64,000 bases of DNA from Paratinospora sagittata (GCA_035771175.1 CM069596.1:11861001-11925000); one strand, 5' to 3'. Shown: positions 11,911 through 23,179, counted from the first letter of the stretch. Made by a program: numbers and translations. Notes: generated by a model from the letters alone, not told the origin.

Positions 11911-12470
11911 CTTACATAAAAAAAGAATAATTAGAAGACAATGTAGCATTATTCTTTCAAGTTATGTATATGATAACTTAGCTTGAGTGTACAATGTTTA
12001 AAACGGTATTTTATGTACATCTTTTTTTTCCTTTTTTTTTTTGTTGAAGAGATGTTTTAAGTATCCAAAAGCAAGAATATCAACAAAATTAGTCTTCATT
12101 GGGATCAATGTAATACAAAATTGTTAGAGCATCTCTGTAGAAATAACTAAGCCAATATTACTACGGGATCGATGTAATACAATAAAATAGTAACCAAGGT
12201 TGGGAAACATGCATCTCATATAATATCAATGAAACTAATAAAAAAATTTATGAAAAAATAAATTAATGAATTACTTTTTCAAAAACTCTTGTATATGAAA
12301 ATATGCTTATGCATGGAGATACAAAAAAAAAAACAAAGTGGAAAATAATTAATTAGTGAATGACTGCAAGAGAGATTTTATGTTACTAAGTACGTCATAA
12401 CTAAAAGGGGATGATAAAAAGACCCAAATATTGAACCCAAAAAAAATAGCCAGCAAACGTGGAGAGTGGC
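11911..12470. other. AT-rich interval, no gene seen
   Basis: Low-complexity AT-rich sequence with poly-T and poly-A runs and no coding frame of note. Positions 12466-12470 (GTGGC) are the left target duplication of the solo LTR. It is probably part of the oldest layer of the locus. Confidence 0.5.
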
Positions 12471-13628
12471 TGTAATCCCCTGAAAATTCAAAAAAAAAAA
12501 AAAAACGCCTAAAATCTCTCACCTTCTTCGCCGCCTCCGACGGCATCACCCTGCAATCTCGCTCTCACCTGCAATCTCCCTCTCGCTCTGCAACTCAATC
12601 GCTGAGACCTAATCGTCTCGAAATCAATCTCACAAGCCCCTCTCTCTCGAAACCAATCGCACAAAACTCAACCCTCTCTTTCAAAACCCAAATCGCGCCT
12701 CGCCTGAACCTCAAAACTCAATCGCACAAACCCCCTCTCTTTCCCGAAACCCTCTCGCTTCTCTCTTCTTTCTCCGCTCTCTTATCTGTCTCTCTTCTCT
12801 CACGAACCGGTGACTGAAGCACGCGAAGGACGGCAAGAATTCGCAGCAGTACCCACGGTGAGCAACCTCTCCTCTTCTTTTCTTTTTCTCTTTTCTCTTT
12901 CTCTTCGAACCATAGCGATCCCCTGTTTTCATTGCCATTAACGTAGCCCGATAGCCGGAAAGAAGATAGTGAAATAGAGCATGGTGATGCTCTGTTTCTC
13001 GGCTGCCATGGAAGCAGCAGAAGCAACAACAGTTGCCTCCTTATTCCTCTCCCCTTTCATCTTTTTTTTTCTCTTCTCTTCTCCGCCATTTTCCCTCTGG
13101 TCCTCGCTTCTCTGCACCAATGTTCAGCGAGCACCACCAAGATTCCGGTCCTTGTGAACTCGAAACTGCAGAAACCTTTGGTTGATTTCAAACCAACCTC
13201 CGCCTTGTTGTCACAGCTTTCCATTCTCATGGGGTTCCAAGCGACGAATCCGCCGTCGATTGCTTCCCATCTTCAGCATATCCGCCTCCTCCTCCCCCTT
13301 CTTCTTCTTTTCTCTACCTCCGTTTACTGATTCTGGCCATGGTTTCCCTTTCGCCTAGTGAAACAGAGTACAAGTAACGTCGTTTTGGGCTTTTCTTTAT
13401 TTTTCTTTTTATTAATTTTTTTACCCCACTTCTTTTGATATTAATATATAAAGGAGATAATGCTGGTGCATGTGTACGTTGGGGTATAAGTTTTATATAC
13501 TATAGGTTATATTTATATGGTTGCTACTTGCATCTGCAACTATATAACACATAATATTACGATATATTATTCACAAATATACTATATACTACACATACAT
13601 TTAAATAAGTAAATGTTATACCTTCAAC
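12471..13628 (+). repeat. Solo LTR (F1 type), left part
   Basis: Begins TGTAATCCCC right after GTGGC; the right part (24970-26449) ends GGTGTTACA and is followed by GTGGC again. Joining the two gives a ~2.6-kb LTR with 5-bp duplications and no internal region. The 12500-13350 part is CT-rich and gene-leader-like, as in the F1 LTR. Its last five bases (TCAAC, 13624-13628) are the target site of F2a. Confidence 0.85.
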
Positions 13629-14852
13629 TGTAATACTCTGTATTTCACAAAAAAAAAAAAAAAAAAATTACTATTTGGGCAACGCCCGAACGTTCAGGCG
13701 CATGCCAGAACGTTCAGGCGCAATGCCAGAACGTTCAGGCGCAATGCCAGAACGTTCAGGCGCAAGCCAGAACGTTCAGGCGCAATGCCAGAACGTTCAG
13801 GCGCCAAAAATCTCTATATAAGGAACCCTCCTCATTCTCATTTCTCACACCAAAATCACTCTCCTTATGATTTTCCTTCTCTTTCCACTTATTCTAAGTT
13901 TTTAGTTTTTGAGACTCTCTGATCGAGACTCTCGGTACGGTGCGACGAAGTTCTGTCCGGAGGAAAGCGCCAGATCGGAAAGAAGAAGTTTTTATCTGAA
14001 GGTGGGGAACGAAACATAGGTTTGCGTGTTTCATAACTTTTATTAAAGTTTACATTCAATTATTATTATGTCTACTATTCATTTACACTGCATTATGTCA
14101 ATAATGTTTATGACCTGAATGTCCTAACTTTGCACGTCGTGATACCGACCCTGATAAGGTTCACCAGACGTTGTCAAAGTCAGTCTAAATGCCAAGAAAA
14201 GACCAGACCTGTAGACTAGACCAGTTCATGCATTGGCATCATACATATCACCACTTAGGGACGTATATGGTTTATGACTCATAGAATAGTTAGAAGCATT
14301 GCTCACTATTCATATTATTTCTCTGGAGAGGGACGTACATGAGAACCCGGCTACACCCGGGGAGGGACATCAGTACGTGAATTCAGAGCATCGTTCCCGT
14401 ACGTGAATTCAGGCGATGTACGTTCATCAAACTATTAATACGTGACGGTGTCATGCATACATTCATATTGATTGATTATGATGCTCACATGTGTATTTAA
14501 GATATTTGATATTGAAGTATGCTTTATTAATTGTTATACTCATGCACTATTTACCCACTGAGCGCGTTAAGCTCACTCCAATATTATCAAATCTTTCACA
14601 GGAAATTAGGGTGGACTGGGTGCAGGTTATGGGGCCCACAATTTATACCCTTTGTATGATTCATTGGGAATTTTGGGAGTATGTCCCTTGACCATTTTAC
14701 GTACAAAAGTATTCTGAATTGAATGAAATTAGATTTGTACTGTGTACTGTATTTCCGTTGCGCACTCTGTTGTTACCATTGTGATTATTCCAAATGCACG
14801 CCCAGTCCGTGAGTGTACCGCCGGTTTAGGCGCGTCCGGGCGGGGTGTGACA
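13629..14852 (+). repeat. F2a 5' LTR
   Basis: TGTAATACTC to GGGGTGTGACA, 1224 bp. Order: A-run, 21-bp repeat array (13686-13805), TATA box CTATATAAG (13814-13822), pyrimidine-rich start region, then two possible 5' splice sites at GAAG|GTGGGG (14001) and ATAG|GTTTGC (14019), followed by U5 with GGGACGTAC-type repeats. Confidence 0.9.
13686..13822 (+). promoter_or_regulatory. F2a U3 promoter: six heat-shock-element-like units plus TATA
   Basis: Six copies of a ~20-21 bp unit containing GAACGTTCAGGCGC. GAACGTTC is a perfect palindrome and, with its flanks (aGAAcgTTCa), fits nGAAnnTTCn, the two-pentamer heat shock factor site. The last unit ends about 10 bp before the TATA box at 13814. The 21-bp period equals two DNA turns, so the sites would face one side of the helix. 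Factor binding is inference. Confidence 0.65.
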
Positions 14853-15638
14853 TTTAATGGTATCAGAGCGTACGGTCCACGGCCCGCCCAAGTCCACCAA
14901 ATTAGGGGAAGAAAAATTTTATTAGATATATATATATATCTCTAGAACTATATATATATATATATATATATGTCAATTATATATAGTTGAGATTTGTATT
15001 AAATATATATATCTAGAAAACTATATGATTTTTATATAGTTTGATATACATATAGTCATAATTTATTAGAAACTATATGTGTAGTTATTATTGAATATAT
15101 GTATCTATATACATTAGTGTATATGAGGTACGTATAAAAAAAAATATTTATTCGAAAAAAAAAAAAAAAAAAATTCGAAAAAATTTTATTTTTCGAAAAA
15201 TATTTATTCGAAAAAAATAAATAAATAAATAAATAATTTCGAAATGAAATTTTATTTTTCGAAAAATAATTAATCGAAAAAAAAAATAAAATTGAAAAAC
15301 AATTTATTTGATATATCTAAAACTATATATATGAATTATATATATAGTTAAGATTTGGATTAAAAACAACTACATATGATTTTTATATAGTTTAAATTCA
15401 AATATATATATATATATAGTTGATTTATGGGAATTATAGTTATCATTAAATATGTCTATATATTCATATGTGAATACGACATATATACATCAAATCACTA
15501 ATGAAGAAATTTTCTTGATGGCATAAACATCAAAAGAAAACTCGAAAATAATGTCTAGCAGATAAGGCATAAATCTTAAAACTGTTAGGAATATATTTTG
15601 TGTTCTTCACTCAAATTTATTTTCCTTTCAGCAAAAGA
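14853..15638 (+). other. F2a primer site and AT-rich leader
   Basis: The primer-binding site TGGTATCAGAGC is at 14858-14869. The rest is AT-rich, with (TA)n tracts, two diverged copies of a TCTAGAACTATATAT-type repeat, and A-runs with TTCGAAAAA words. It ends in TTTATTTTCCTTTCAG (15616-15631), a good 3' splice site seven bases before the aORF ATG. Confidence 0.75.
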
Positions 15639-15940
15639 ATGGCCTCAAGGGAAGGAACAACTTCTACTAGCAGGGAACCAATTCCCACTAGACTACCGGA
15701 ATTGTCCAAAAGAGAGGTTGTGACCATGAGGAGCATCGACAATAGCGATCTCCGCCTCCGTCCAATCCTTCATGACAAACTCGCAACACTGGATTGGTTA
15801 AATATAACCAACGTCGAGGGTCAAGTCTCTTACAACTTGGTCAGATCCTTCTATAAAGCCATGAATTACGTAGGCAGTCATGGACTCCAAGTAGGTTAGT
15901 AGGTTGACCCGTCAACTACCAATGGGACAACCTACTAAAC
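15639..15940 (+). pseudogene. F2a accessory ORF (aORF), mostly deleted
   Basis: Starts MASREGTTSTSRE, matching the intact N-termini at 54981, 52894 and 41565, and remains similar to about 15885 (NLVRSFYKAMNYV). The central part is then missing. A short inverted and a short direct copy of the aORF's 3' sequence (ACCAATGGGACAACC) follow, and the RKD insert begins near 15938. The TAG at 15897 ends the frame at 86 residues. Confidence 0.8.
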
Positions 15941-16057
15941 CCTAAACCCTAAATACAGTATATAATACAGACTCCAAACTGTACTTCTGATAACCTGATC
16001 AACAGTAACTGCTGATAAACTGTTCAAAAAAAAATGCTGATAAACTGTTGAATTACA

Positions 16058-17346
16058 TTAACGTAAGTGAGAAATAGGAGAAGGGTGCCACTCTGGCATC
16101 ATCAACTTTCTTTTCTTGAAGTTGGCCTTGAAGCAAGCCTGCCTTAGTTTCTTTGTTTTCTCCTGAAGATCCACCTCTGGCATCTCTTCCACCAACTTCT
16201 TTTGTTCCTCCAATAACCTCAGAGCGTCTCCTATCTTCATATCACTACCAACCCCTTCTCCTTCCCCCATTTCCTGCAGTACATAATTCATTAACAAGTA
16301 ATTATATTAATCAGAACCTCCCCAACTTAATATATCAAAATACTTATAAAGATCAATATATACTGATGATAAATACCTGAACATTGTTGATAATTAGGTG
16401 CAAGCTCATCAACTTTCTGTGCGGCCATTTCCTTTGTTCCTCCAATAACCTCAAAGCGTCTCTTATCTTCATATCTCTACCAACCCCTTTCCCCATTTCC
16501 TGCAGTACATAATTATCAAAACCTCCATAAGTTAAGATATCAAAATACTTATAAAGATCAATATATAATGATGATAAATACCTGAACATTGTTGATAACG
16601 GTCTGCAAGCTCATCAACTTTCTATGAGGCCATCTAGGGATGCCCAATTCCCTGCATCTCTTCTTCAACAACGTTAAACCCACCTTAAGTTCTTTTGCAG
16701 CTTCTGATATGGGCAGGTAGAAGTAGCGTGAAATGGTAGTGCGTGATAGAGACTCACTTGAGGATGAATTAGTACAACTTCTCCTCTTCAGTTTCGTCAT
16801 CGATTCCACATGATCACTACCGGTACTACTAATACTACTACTGCTGCAGCTAATCATCCCCTCTCCATTTTCATGCATCACAATCTGTTGTTTCTCCGCT
16901 TCTAATCCAATCCTCATTTGATTCAATCCTCCAAAGTCCTTCTCCCATCCACTACTGCCTTGATACTCACCTTGAAGTTCATTAAGTTGGCTTGGAAAGT
17001 AATCTTCCTCCATTAAAGAATTCATGAAGGGTAGTACTACTGCCTCCTGTAAACCATCTTCCAGAAGAGGCTCCCACATATATGGGCTGCTACCAAAACT
17101 TGAACAACCCTTCATTGTTAGCTCCCCCATATATATCATATCATATCATACAATATATATAACCGACTCTAAAAACTAACTGCTTATACAATGTTCAAAT
17201 TACCTGAAATCAAATGGGTGGAATTGGTTTGAGAAGAGAAATGGGTCTTCTCCAATATCCACCATTTCATACACACAGCAGCCGGCGTTTTGAACTGACT
17301 GATTCCTCTCCATGTCTCTGTTAGCTGTGAAGTTCATCATCATCAT
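16058..17346 (-). CDS. RWP-RK (RKD-type) transcription factor gene, four exons, antisense inside F2a
   Basis: Proposed exons on the minus strand: 17346-17204, 17098-16582, 16499-16377 and 16273-16058, all with GT...AG introns. The total is 999 nt, in frame throughout, 332 residues. Exon 2 holds the RWP-RK domain ([34 protein letters not shown]), the DNA-binding domain of RKD proteins, which act in egg-cell and embryo programmes in plants. Exon 4 holds the usual C-terminus ([28 protein letters not shown]). Exon 3 is an extra exon made by a 205-bp tandem duplication and repeats WPHRKLMSL and INNVQ. The exon 2 acceptor (TTCAAG, 17099) is the least certain site. Because the gene is antisense to F2a, its introns are not removed from the element's own RNA. 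Alternative: a recently dead copy. Confidence 0.8.
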
Positions 17347-17627
17347 CAGTTCTCTATCTATCTATACAAAAGAAAAGAACACAATTGTATGACTTGAGTG
17401 TATTTTATAGACAAGAAGAGCGAGGAGCGTGCGGAGCAGGACTGACATCATTGGCTGCAGACATGCTGATAAATAGTAACTCCGACGACAAAATTCAACA
17501 AGTGCTGGCTGCAGGCGTGACAGGCGTGCTGATAAGTCAGCAGGTGCTGGCTGCAGGCGCCTCAGGCGTGCTGATAAATAGTAACGCCGACGGCAAAAGT
17601 CAGCAAGTGTTGGCTGCAGGCGTGATG
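17347..17627 (-). promoter_or_regulatory. Promoter and upstream repeats of the captured RKD gene
   Basis: On the minus strand a TATA box (CTATAAAATAC) lies near 17402-17413, about 60 bp before the ATG, with a pyrimidine-rich stretch and GATAGATAGATAG between them. Further upstream three copies of AGTGCTGGCTGCAGGCG-like sequence occur (about 17498, 17539 and 17601), interleaved with two copies of GCTGATAAATAGTAAC. F2 sequence resumes at about 17627 (ATGAATTGTTTTG). Confidence 0.6.
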
Positions 17628-18375
17628 ATGAATTGTTTTGTTTAAAGACTATCTTTGGTGGGCAGACTTACAACCATTCTTTCTTTTGTATCACTAACTT
17701 TGGAGTGGTATGGGACACAACAAAATTGGATGATACTACATAAAATGTGGAAGTAAGAAAACCCATGACCTTGTGTGAAAAGAAACATTTGGAGAAAGTT
17801 GCATTACTAATATTATCACTAAGTTTACACGGTATGGGACGAGTAAATTTGGACGATACTATTAGTGACCTTCTATTCAACCAATGTTTTTAGAGACCGT
17901 GTTCATACAACTTAACTTGGTTTCCACCCTTATTACTAAATTCATGTGGTATGGGACATATGAATTTGGATAATAATCGAACAGACTAAGCATAAGCGTA
18001 TGAATGCATAAGATTGCGATAGAACGTTAGATTAGGACATTTACCGCGGCAAATCTTAGACTTCTTATGACTCGTATGATTTTTCAATGAAATATATGTA
18101 TGTTCACAACAACCAGAACCAAATCATTTTAAATACTTGCACAGTTTTCTATTTATTATATAAACATTCTAACCTTGTTTGTTTTTACACCATGGCCAAA
18201 CATACGAGATATATAAGATTCTGTGATTGCTCAACAAAAACCTTACACTATACTTAGAAAAATAGGTGATTTTAATATTGCAGTACTCTCGAAATTGTTG
18301 CTGAGCATATTCTAACATTATACTTGGCTACAGTTCCTAAATCTTGGTTTTCCTTTTCTCTTTGCCAGTGAGACA
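17628..18375 (+). other. F2a pre-gag leader: three GGTATGGGAC stem-loops and a 3' splice site
   Basis: GGTATGGGAC lies in three loops (17706-17716, 17830-17840, 17947-17957; spacing 124 and 117). Stems differ but stay complementary: AAGTTTAC with GTAAATTT in the second, AAATTCAT with ATGAATTT in the third. The leader ends TTTTCTCTTTGCCAG (AG at 18367-18368), a strong 3' splice site seven bases before the gag ATG. No coding signal. Confidence 0.65.
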
Positions 18376-21300
18376 ATGCAAACTAGGAAGAGAGGAAGGC
18401 CACGTGTTGTTCGTCCAGCAATGGAGGCACCTCTTGAGATTCAAGAACCGCCGCCTCCGACAACAGCACAGGCCACACCCACCACTGCCACTACATCTGG
18501 GCAGGCAATACCACCACCACCCGCACCCTTTGCCATGCCTTCAAGCATTGAAACCTTCTTTGCTGGATTTATTGAGGCAATGAAGGTCACTGTTCAAACT
18601 GCCGTTCGTGAGACCGCAGCCAGTCAGGTTGCCACGGTTCAAGCACCTGTAAAATTAGGGTCCGAAGCTCAAACCGATCAGATTACTAAATACAAGCGGC
18701 TACAACCTCTTACTTTCGATGGCACCATTGATCCTGGTGAGGTGCAAAAGTGGTTGGATGAGTCCAAGAAGGCTCTTGATGCAATGGGAGTCGATGAGAC
18801 TCGTAAAATTCCACTAGCAACCTACCAACTTGTTGGTGCCGCAAACACATGGTGGATCACAGTGAAAGAAGACCCAAGGGTCAATATAGCAGATATGACT
18901 TGGCAACAATTTGAGTCAATGTTTATTGATGAGTATTTTCCCAGCGCGGTGACAAAGCAGAAGCGCCAGGAATTTGCTAAGTTATATCAGGGCACCATGA
19001 CCGTCAGAGAATATGCTGGAAAATTTAAAGAATTATCCGTCTACTCTCTCTCCACCATCTCCATGGAGCGAGATAAGACTGAGAAATTTTATAATGGTCT
19101 TTGCCATGACATTCGGCAAGCCTTATCGATCTTGGATCTCAAGATTTACAAAGAAGTTGTTGACAGGGCCATGAGCTTTGAACAAGAAAAGCTCTTACAG
19201 GAACAGCGAATGAATAAGGGCAAACGGCCTGCCACATTTTCCCAACAAGGCTCGCAATAGGGCAACAAGAAGAAACCCTACTACAATCAAAACCCAGCCC
19301 TCCCAGCCCCTGTTTCGAAGAATGAAGCCACAACACCTGCGGCTGAACCTTCTAACTCTAACCACCAGGGTTTCCGAAATCATGGCCGTGGCGGTCGTTA
19401 TGGACGAGGTGGCCGTAGCAACGGCAATGGCAGAGGTGGTGGTCGACACCACAATCAACACGGCCAGCAGACTCATCCGAATGGCCAGCAAAACAATCAG
19501 CAGTACAGGCCGACTTGTTTCAACTGCGGCCAGAAGGGCCATGCCAAACATCTTTGTCCGAACCTTCAGCAACCTATTCCTGCTATTCCAGTCCAACAAG
19601 CACCACCTGCTGCTAATGCCCAACCCAGGCCGAACCAGGGTCAACGGAATCAGGGCCGAGCCTTTGCCATCGCTCAACAACCCCTCCCAGACAACAATGT
19701 CGTTGAAGGTACCTTTCCTTTGTTCAATACAATGGTGCATGTTTTGTTTGATTCAGGTGCTACGCATTCTTTTATATCATCAGCATTGGTAAGACATTTA
19801 GGCCTGCATCCTGAACCCACAAACATCACACTCCATGTCACATCACCGTTCGGATCGGGTACTGACGTGAATTTGCAGTGTTCTTGATGTGAGCTTCGAA
19901 TGTCCGAACAGATAATATATGACGATCTTTTTGTGATGGATTTTGACGACTTCGACATCATCCTCGGCATGGACTGGCTCGCCCCACTGAATGCAAAGAT
20001 CAACTGTCTGAACAAGCACGTTCAGTTAACTTTGCCTACCGGAGAGTTTGTCAAGATTCAGGGAACAAGGCAATGGATACACAAATCAACAGTTGCACTT
20101 CTCAAGTCACAACTTCGAGCGTTGTCTCTTGGCGACGGCAATGAATCACCAGCTCTGTACCCTCCCGAAGTACGCGATGTTCTAGTCGTATCTGAATTCC
20201 CAACCGTTTTTCTTAATGACCTTCCTGGTCTACCTCCAGTTAGGGAATTAAATTTTGAGATCAACCTCATACCTGGGACAGCGCCTATCTCAATTCCACC
20301 ATACAGAATGTCAAATGTTGAACTGGTCGAATTAGACAAACAACTTAAGGAATTAGAGAGTAATGGCTTCATCTGAAAGAGTTCATCACCCTGGGGCGCT
20401 CCAGTTCTCTTTGTTCGCAAAAAGGATGGTTCGTTACGACTTTGCATCGATTATCGTAAGTTGAATCACGTCACCATCAAGAACAGATATCCGTTGCCCA
20501 GGATCGATGACTTGTTCGACCAACTTCGAGATGCCAAATACTTCTCTAAGATTGATTTACGGTCCGGTTATCACCAACTCCGGATCCGCGAGTCGGACAT
20601 CACCAAGACGGCGTTCAGAACTCGGTACGGTCATTACGAGTTCTTAGTTATGCCGTTTGGTCTAACAAATGCACCTGCTGCATTCATGGATTTGATGAAT
20701 CGCATATTCAGGTTATACTTAGACCGATTTGTGGTGGTTTTTGTGGACATCTTGATATATTCCTCAACCGAGGAAGACCATAAAATACATTTGAAGATAG
20801 TCCTCCAGACTTTGAGAAGCCACCAATTGTATGCAAAGTTGAGTAAGTGCGAATTTTGGGCCAAGAGAGTTCAATTCCTAGGCCATGTGGTTTCAGGCAA
20901 TGGCATTGAGGTAGATCCTTCTAAGGTTGAAGCAGTCTTAAACTGGAAGCAGCCTACCACTGTTACTCAGATTAGGAGTTTTCTTGGTTTGGCTGGCTAT
21001 TACAGACGCTTCATTAAGGACTTCTCAAAGATTGCTGAACCTATGACCAAGCTCACTCAAAAAGACGTGCGCTTCATCTGGAATCTCGCCTGTGAAGCAT
21101 CATTTCAGGAATTGAAGAAACGCCTCACGACAGCACCTGTACTTATCACTCCAAGAAATGGACTTAGTTTTTCATTATACACCGATGCCTCTCTCCAAGG
21201 CTTAGGTGCCGTCCTAATGCAAGAAGGCCAAGTTGTTGCATATGCCTCCAGGCAACTGAAGATTCATGAGGGTAATTACCCAACCCATGACTTGGAACTT

Positions 21301-23082
21301 GCAGCTGTTGTGTTTGCACTTAAATTATGGCGTCATTACCTATACGGTGAACGGTTCGAGTTCTTCTCAGATCACAAGAGTCTTAAGTACATATACACTC
21401 AGAGAGACCTAAACCTCCGCCAAAGAAGATGGTTGGTATTCTTGAACGGCTATGACTTTCAACTCCAGTACCATCCCGGAAAGGCCAATGTTGTGGCCGA
21501 TGCTTTGAGTAGAAAATCTTATGTTGCTTGCACTCTTAACTATGAAATGGGGAAGTTGGCTACAGAGATGGAGAACTTTAACCTCCAGTTGAACGAAGAG
21601 GGACCACGCCCACGACTCTCTCAATTATCAGCTACCTCTGACCTCGTTCGCAAGATTTCAGCTACTCAAGCCAATGACCCTAGGTTAATGGAGAAACGAG
21701 AACTTCTACTCAGCGGGCAAGACCTTCCTCATTGGTCAGTCTCTGACAACGGAGCCGTTTTCTATAAAAAACGTCTTTGTCTTCCGAACGATCCTGAGGT
21801 TCGGAAAGACGTGCTTACTGAGATGCACTGTTCGAGATACGCTATGCATCCTGGGGGTCACAAGATGTACCAGGATGTCAAGCGACAATTCTGGTTTTCT
21901 GGAATGAAGAAGGCAATTGCAGACTTCGGTGCTCGATGTCTTGTTTGCCAGAAAGTTAAGGCAGAACGACGACTTCCCTCTGGCCTTCTCCAGCAGTTAC
22001 CTATTGGAGAATGGAAATGGTAGAACATCGCAATGGATTTTGTTACAACCTTACCTCGAAATAATAAAGGGCACGATGCTATCTGGGTTATCATTGACAG
22101 ACTTACCAAGTCTGCACACTTCTTGCCAATAAAGTTCACGGATAATCCCGCCAAACTTGCAGAACTCTATGAAAGAGAGATCGTCCGCCTTCATGGCATA
22201 CCACTCACGATCGTCTCTGATCGAGACCCTCGATTCACATCAAACTTTTGGAAAAGCTTCCAAAATAGAATGGGTTCAAAGATCACTATGAGCACAGCCT
22301 TCCACCCTCAGACTGATGGGCAGTCAGAACGGCTTATCCAAATCTTAGAAGACATGCTACGATGCTGCATTTTGGACGTTAATGACGGATGGGCAAAGTA
22401 TTTGCATCTAGCTGAGTTTGCATACAATAACAGCTACCAAACTAGTATCGGCATGGCACCATACGAGGCTCTCTATGGTCGGCCTTGCAGATCTTCGGTA
22501 TGCTGGTTAGATATGGCAGACCGACCGCAGTTGGGCCCTGAACTAGTTCAAGAGACTTCTGAGAAAATCACACTAATAAAGGAACGACTTCGTGTTGCAC
22601 AAAGTCGACAGAAGAGCTATGCTGACAAACGACGACAACCTCTAGAATTTGATAAGGGGGACCTTGTTTTTATACAAGTCCAGCCCACCCGAGGTGTCAA
22701 ACGCTTTGGGATCAAAGGAAAGCTTTCCCCGCGGTATATCGGTCCATTTCTGATCATTGAACGTATTGGCAAACTTGCTTATCGTCTGTCCCTTCCATCG
22801 TCCATGCCTAAGGTTCATGACGTTTTTCATGTATCTATGCTTCGCAAGTATCGTCCTGATCCTTCGCATATCATCCCTTTAGTCGAGGTTCGGGTTGAGG
22901 AAGGAAATAAATATCAAAAGAAAGCAATACAGGTTTTTGATAGAAAAACTCAAGAACTACGGAGACGTAGCATACCACTTGTGAAGGTGCTCTGGGATCA
23001 CCACGGCATAGAGGAAGCTACATGGGAACTAGAATCCACAATTAAACAGAAATACCCTGAATTGTTTTCTAGTACCACCTGA
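18376..23082 (+). pseudogene. F2a gag-pol, one frame with four stops
   Basis: All parts share one frame from MQTRKRGRPR to the natural TGA at 23080. Order: capsid (to about 19200), CCHC knuckle (CFNCGQKGHAKHLC, near 19520), protease (DSGATHSF near 19750; ILGMDW near 19960), RT, RNase H (TDAS near 21180, [15 protein letters not shown]), integrase ([36 protein letters not shown]), chromodomain-like tail (IPLVKVLWDHHG, ATWELE). Stops: TAG 19258, TGA 19885, TGA 20374, TAG 22021. The RT active-site motif has lost one residue: FVDI instead of FVDDI near 20745. This enzyme would be dead even with readthrough. Confidence 0.92.
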
Positions 23083-23179
23083 TGATGTGATACATTGTAT
23101 TATTTTCACTTATAAATACCAGGATGAAACAATGTTTACACCTCTCTTCATACATTGTTTCACTTGCCTAACTACGCAG

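Noticed and set aside
12711..13120. Minus-strand Lys/Glu-rich frames in the solo LTR
   Set aside because: Same CT-rich composition effect; no domain, no codon pattern.
13686..13805. Evenly spaced repeats resembling a CRISPR array
   Set aside because: Units run head to tail with no unique spacers, lie in a plant LTR promoter and recur in other LTRs; this is a minisatellite.
14858..14869. tRNA gene
   Set aside because: Only the 12-base complement of the tRNA 3' end is present; it is a primer-binding site.
15936..15953. Telomere array
   Set aside because: Only two CCCTAAA units; better explained as filler at a repair junction or chance.
17385..17645. Plus-strand 86-residue repetitive frame
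   Set aside because: Generated by the repeated upstream region of the antisense RKD gene.
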